Shown in pieces: positions 6,017 through 8,435 of a DNA stretch of 8,435 nucleotides; positions within the stretch are counted from its first letter, which is position 1; each line of letters starts with the position of its first letter. The stretch comes from Cyanobium sp. NIES-981 (GTDB lineage Bacteria; Cyanobacteriota; Cyanobacteriia; PCC-6307; Cyanobiaceae). The DNA lies in contig CAMDSS010000071.1 in NCBI GenBank assembly GCA_945907085.1, positions 1 through 8,435 of the forward strand, given 5' to 3'. Below the pieces are notes generated by a model that worked only from the letters and a program-made list of their open reading frames with translations, made no database searches and had not been told where the DNA came from. Both the position numbers and the translations under genes were made by a program.

Positions 6017-7474
6017 GTGTCAGGTACGGCGGCGGGTCCCCAGCTTGTTGTCCAGCCTCGACAGTTGGGCCTGGCAAGCACCCTGAGGCTGGGTCTGTTC
6101 CAGGGCTGTCTGGGTTGCTTGGCCGTCATCTTTGCGGGGTTGCTGAACCGGGTGATGCTCAGTGAATTGCATTTCCCTGGGCTCTTGGTTGGCGGAGCCT
6201 TGGCCTTCGAACAGTTTGTGGCACCCACCCGGGTGTTGTTTGGGCAGATATCCGATACCCATCCCTGGAGGGGGCGCCACCGGGTTCCCTACATCTGGCT
6301 GGGTACGGCCCTGTTCTGTGGCTTGGCCGTGCTGTCGATACCCCTGATTTTTCACGTGGGCCACTTGCTGGCCGATGGCGCCACCATCGCGTTTGTTTTT
6401 GGGGCTGCGGCGCTCTGTGGCCTGTTTGCCCTTTATGGCGTGTCGATTTCCTTGGCCACCACCCCCTATCTGGCCTTGGTGATTGATCGCACCAGTGAAG
6501 TGGAGCGCCCCAGGGCTGTGGGACTGATTTGGTGCTTGCTCACCGTGGGGATTGTGGTTGGGGCCATTTCGATTGGCATCAGCCTCAAGAGCCTCGATGG
6601 GGTGAGTGATCCAGCGGTTTTGCAGCCTGTTCTATTTGGCTTCATGGGCAAGGTGGTGGCGGCCGTGCTGGTCCTCACCCTGGTTGCCACGGTTGGGATG
6701 GAAACTCCGATCCGCCATCTAGCCCAGTCAGCCCTAGCTAGCCCAGAGCAATCCAGCCCTCAACAGCAGCGGCAGGATGCTTTTACCTTGCGCCAGGCCT
6801 GGACCCTGATCACCTCAAGCCGCCAGGTGCTGATCTTTTTTTCCTTTTTGGTGCTGTTCACCTTGGCGCTGTTTTTGCAGGATCCCATCCTCGAGAGTTA
6901 TGGGGCCCAAGTCTTTGGCATGTCCATCGCTTCGACAGCCACCCTGAATGCCATTTGGGGCATGGGCACCTTGGTGGGGTTGCTGGTGGCCGGTGCCTGG
7001 GTGGTGCCTTCCCTGGGCAAGTTGGCCACAGCCCGCTTGGGATGTCAGTTGATTCTGGCCAGTTTGCTGTTGTTGGTTTTGGTGGGTCTATGCGGCCGTG
7101 TTTCGGCACTGCAGCTCGTGATGGCCCTCTTTGGTTTGTCAGCAGGAATCGCTACGAACAGCGCTTTGGTCTTGATGCTGGATCTCACCCTGCCCCAGGC
7201 AGCCGGAACCTTTGTGGGGGTATGGGGATTGGCTCAAGCCCTGTCTCGGGCCATGGGCAAGGTTTTTGGAGGGGCCCTGTTGGATCTTGGCCAGGGGCTA
7301 CAGCAGGCCATGGCCTGGGGAGATTCGGCCTATCCGCCTTTTGCCTTGGTGCTTTTGGTGGAGAGTGGAATTGCGGTCGCGGCGCTTTTTGCCCTTTCCC
7401 GGGTCAATGTGCACCAATTCAGGGAAGATACGGGCAGAAGTCTCAGCAAGGTCCTGTCCCTCGAGCTCGGATGA
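6017..7474 (+). CDS. PucC/BCD-family MFS transporter (putative chlorophyll delivery)
   Basis: Seen: 485 codons, GTG 6017 to TGA 7474, about twelve membrane segments in two halves with a polar, Gln/Ser-rich loop at 231-258. TLRLGLFQGCLGCLAVIF (22-39) opens the first helix. RVLFGQISDTHPWRGRHRVP (72-91) is an MFS motif-A-like loop. FLQDPILESYGAQVFGM (286-302) is a signature of the bacteriochlorophyll delivery family, which includes PucC and LhaA of purple bacteria. Known of the family: PucC and LhaA are needed to assemble light-harvesting complexes and are thought to bring bacteriochlorophyll to them. For cyanobacterial members a chlorophyll role is plausible; neither substrate nor direction can be told from sequence. 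Start: GTG 6017 is the first useful start, 4 bases after the TolC stop, with no clear ribosome binding site, so translation may depend on ribosomes finishing TolC. Its stop overlaps the next start (ATGA). Confidence 0.9.
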   Translation: MSGTAAGPQLVVQPRQLGLASTLRLGLFQGCLGCLAVIFAGLLNRVMLSELHFPGLLVGGALAFEQFVAPTRVLFGQISDTHPWRGRHRVPYIWLGTALFCGLAVLSIPLIFHVGHLLADGATIAFVFGAAALCGLFALYGVSISLATTPYLALVIDRTSEVERPRAVGLIWCLLTVGIVVGAISIGISLKSLDGVSDPAVLQPVLFGFMGKVVAAVLVLTLVATVGMETPIRHLAQSALASPEQSSPQQQRQDAFTLRQAWTLITSSRQVLIFFSFLVLFTLALFLQDPILESYGAQVFGMSIASTATLNAIWGMGTLVGLLVAGAWVVPSLGKLATARLGCQLILASLLLLVLVGLCGRVSALQLVMALFGLSAGIATNSALVLMLDLTLPQAAGTFVGVWGLAQALSRAMGKVFGGALLDLGQGLQQAMAWGDSAYPPFALVLLVESGIAVAALFALSRVNVHQFREDTGRSLSKVLSLELG

Positions 7475-8271
7475 ATCCTTCTGTTTCTGCACCGGGCCTT
7501 CCCCCCGGTTTGGCTGAGTTGCTGGATCGGGTGGCCGAGCGTCAGCGGCTCGACTTCGGTCATATGGCTTCTGATGTCAAGGCTGATGGCAGCCTGATTA
7601 CTGCCTGTGACCGTTGGAGTGATGAGGCCTTTGTGAGCGGCCTCGCCGATTTGTTCCCCTCCGATGGGGTCTTGAGTGAGGAGGGGGATAAGCGGGTTCC
7701 TTCCACCGAGGCCTATTGGGTGGTTGATCCCCTGGATGGCACCACCAATTTTGCTGCGGGCATTCCCTACTGGGCGATCTCCCTGGCGCGCTTTGAGCAT
7801 GGCAAGCCCGTGTTGGCGGTCTTGGACGTCCCCCCGTTACGGCAGCGGATTGTGGCGGTGCGGGGTCAGGGGGCATGGCGGAATGGAAAGCAGCTGCAGC
7901 CCCCTGCACTCCAAAGCCATCCCGCCGGCTGCGCTTCCTTGTGTAGCCGCTCAATTGGGGTGCTTCAGAAACTTCCCAATCAGCGCTTTCCAGGCAAGAT
8001 TCGTTTGCTTGGGGTGGCCAGCCTCAACATGGTCAGCGTGGCCATGGGCCAAACCGTGGCGGCCTTGGAGGCCACGCCAAAAATTTGGGACCTGGCGGCT
8101 GCCTGGTTGGTCTTGAGTGAGCTGGACTGCCCCTTGCGCTGGTTGGTTCAATCTCCTGAAGGAATTCCGGCTGGCTCCGACCTCACCCAGGCGGATTTTC
8201 CGGTGCTTGCGGCGGCGAGCCCAGCCACCCTTGCCACGTTCATGCCTTGGGCCGACGCCCTCGTGGCCTAG
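7471..8271 (+). CDS. Inositol monophosphatase family protein
   Basis: Seen: 266 codons, ATG 7471 to TAG 8271. Metal-binding and catalytic motifs of the IMPase fold are present: KADGSLITACD (37-47, D47), LSEEGD (68-73, E70/E71), DPLDGTTNF (86-94, D86, D89, T91) and IWDLAAAWLVL (205-215, D207). Length is normal. Known of the family: Mg2+-dependent, lithium-sensitive phosphatases acting on inositol phosphates, 3'-phosphoadenosine 5'-phosphate, fructose 1,6-bisphosphate, histidinol phosphate and related small molecules. Substrate cannot be assigned from these motifs, so I give no symbol. Its start overlaps the stop of the BCD transporter by four bases (ATGA), implying coupled translation and making it the last gene of the operon. 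The frame is open upstream within the transporter gene, but that is shadow sequence. No convincing terminator follows the stop. Confidence 0.93.
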   Translation: MNPSVSAPGLPPGLAELLDRVAERQRLDFGHMASDVKADGSLITACDRWSDEAFVSGLADLFPSDGVLSEEGDKRVPSTEAYWVVDPLDGTTNFAAGIPYWAISLARFEHGKPVLAVLDVPPLRQRIVAVRGQGAWRNGKQLQPPALQSHPAGCASLCSRSIGVLQKLPNQRFPGKIRLLGVASLNMVSVAMGQTVAALEATPKIWDLAAAWLVLSELDCPLRWLVQSPEGIPAGSDLTQADFPVLAAASPATLATFMPWADALVA

Positions 8272-8290
8272 GGGGCTGGGCATCCAAAGG

Positions 8291-8319
8291 TTGCATGGGG
8301 GCCGTCGCGGTGTTATGGT
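8291..8319 (+). promoter_or_regulatory. Possible promoter for a gene beyond the right edge
   Basis: TTGCAT (8291-8296) is separated by 17 bases from TATGGT (8314-8319), and TGT before the latter (8311-8313) gives an extended -10. Matches to consensus are 3/6 and 4/6, so the case rests on spacing and the TG extension. Transcription would start near 8325-8327. Confidence 0.3.
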
Positions 8320-8321
8320 TT

Positions 8322-8435
8322 TGAACTGCGCCGGATCGGGTTGACGCCCGAACTGAGCGTGGGGCCAGTTCAGTGATGGATTGGTGGCTTACGAGACCTG
8401 GAGGCGCGAGCCGACGGTGTTGTAAGTTTTCTAAG
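8322..8435 (+). promoter_or_regulatory. Structured non-coding region, possible 5' leader or small RNA (runs off window)
   Basis: No gene is recognisable here. TGAACTG (8322-8328) pairs perfectly with CAGTTCA (8366-8372), enclosing CGGGT/GCCCG (8337-8341 with 8346-8350, loop TGAC). GAACTG recurs at 8350-8355 and could pair with the same CAGTTC, giving two mutually exclusive folds. Further right CTTAC (8388-8392) pairs with GTAAG (8422-8426), followed by TTTT, and GGCT (8386-8389) can pair with AGCC (8409-8412). The density of pairings suggests a folded RNA, but chance is not excluded in GC-rich sequence. Confidence 0.35.

Noticed and set aside
6955..7470. Upstream extension of the IMPase frame within the transporter gene
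   Set aside because: The 172 extra residues are a shifted reading of the transporter, which has clear family motifs; ATG 7471 gives a normal-length IMPase.
8315..8344. A nine-codon frame, MVLNCAGSG, as a leader peptide
   Set aside because: It has no ribosome binding site, and its start codon overlaps the proposed -10 element, so it would not be in the transcript.
8341..8369. TTGACG at 8341 as a -35 element
   Set aside because: It is a good -35 match, but no -10-like hexamer stands 16-19 bases downstream, and the sequence is part of a hairpin.
8272..8435. A tRNA, SRP RNA or other standard RNA gene at the right end
   Set aside because: I found no T-loop GGTTCGAATC-like sequence, cloverleaf spacing or SRP tetraloop core on either strand.

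Overview
The window comes from a GC-rich unicellular cyanobacterium, most likely of the marine or freshwater Synechococcus/Cyanobium group. The markers are psbU (a lumenal subunit of photosystem II, found in cyanobacteria and red-lineage plastids), a DUF3120 membrane protein, the cyanobacterial PDZ/radical-SAM/DUF512 protein, and a transporter of the PucC/BCD (bacteriochlorophyll delivery) family. The window is ordinary chromosome. I see no insertion sequence, phage gene, CRISPR array, tRNA or rRNA.

Left part (1-1877), all on the minus strand: a DUF3120 integral membrane protein, then psbU with its own ribosome binding site and a very clear intrinsic terminator, then the first 185 codons of nadB (L-aspartate oxidase), which runs off the left edge. 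A divergent intergenic region (1878-1975) follows. It carries two perfect hairpins in tandem just upstream of uppP.

Right part (1976-8271), all on the plus strand, looks like one five-gene operon with gaps of 47, 27, 4 and -4 bases: uppP (undecaprenyl-diphosphatase, recycling of the cell-wall lipid carrier), a PDZ/radical-SAM/DUF512 protein, a TolC-family outer-membrane channel, a PucC/BCD-family major facilitator transporter thought to handle chlorophyll, and an inositol-monophosphatase-family phosphatase. Three of these five appear to start with GTG. The last two genes overlap by ATGA. The theme is mostly the cell envelope and membranes. Joint action of these genes is an inference from spacing only.

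The last 164 bases (8272-8435) contain no recognisable gene. They hold a weak promoter and a compact set of inverted and direct repeats that could form a structured leader for a gene beyond the right edge. I did not find an obvious undescribed system. The best leads are this right-edge structured region, the hairpins before uppP, the operon partnership of the BCD transporter, and two AT-rich patches inside the TolC gene over its predicted barrel segments.
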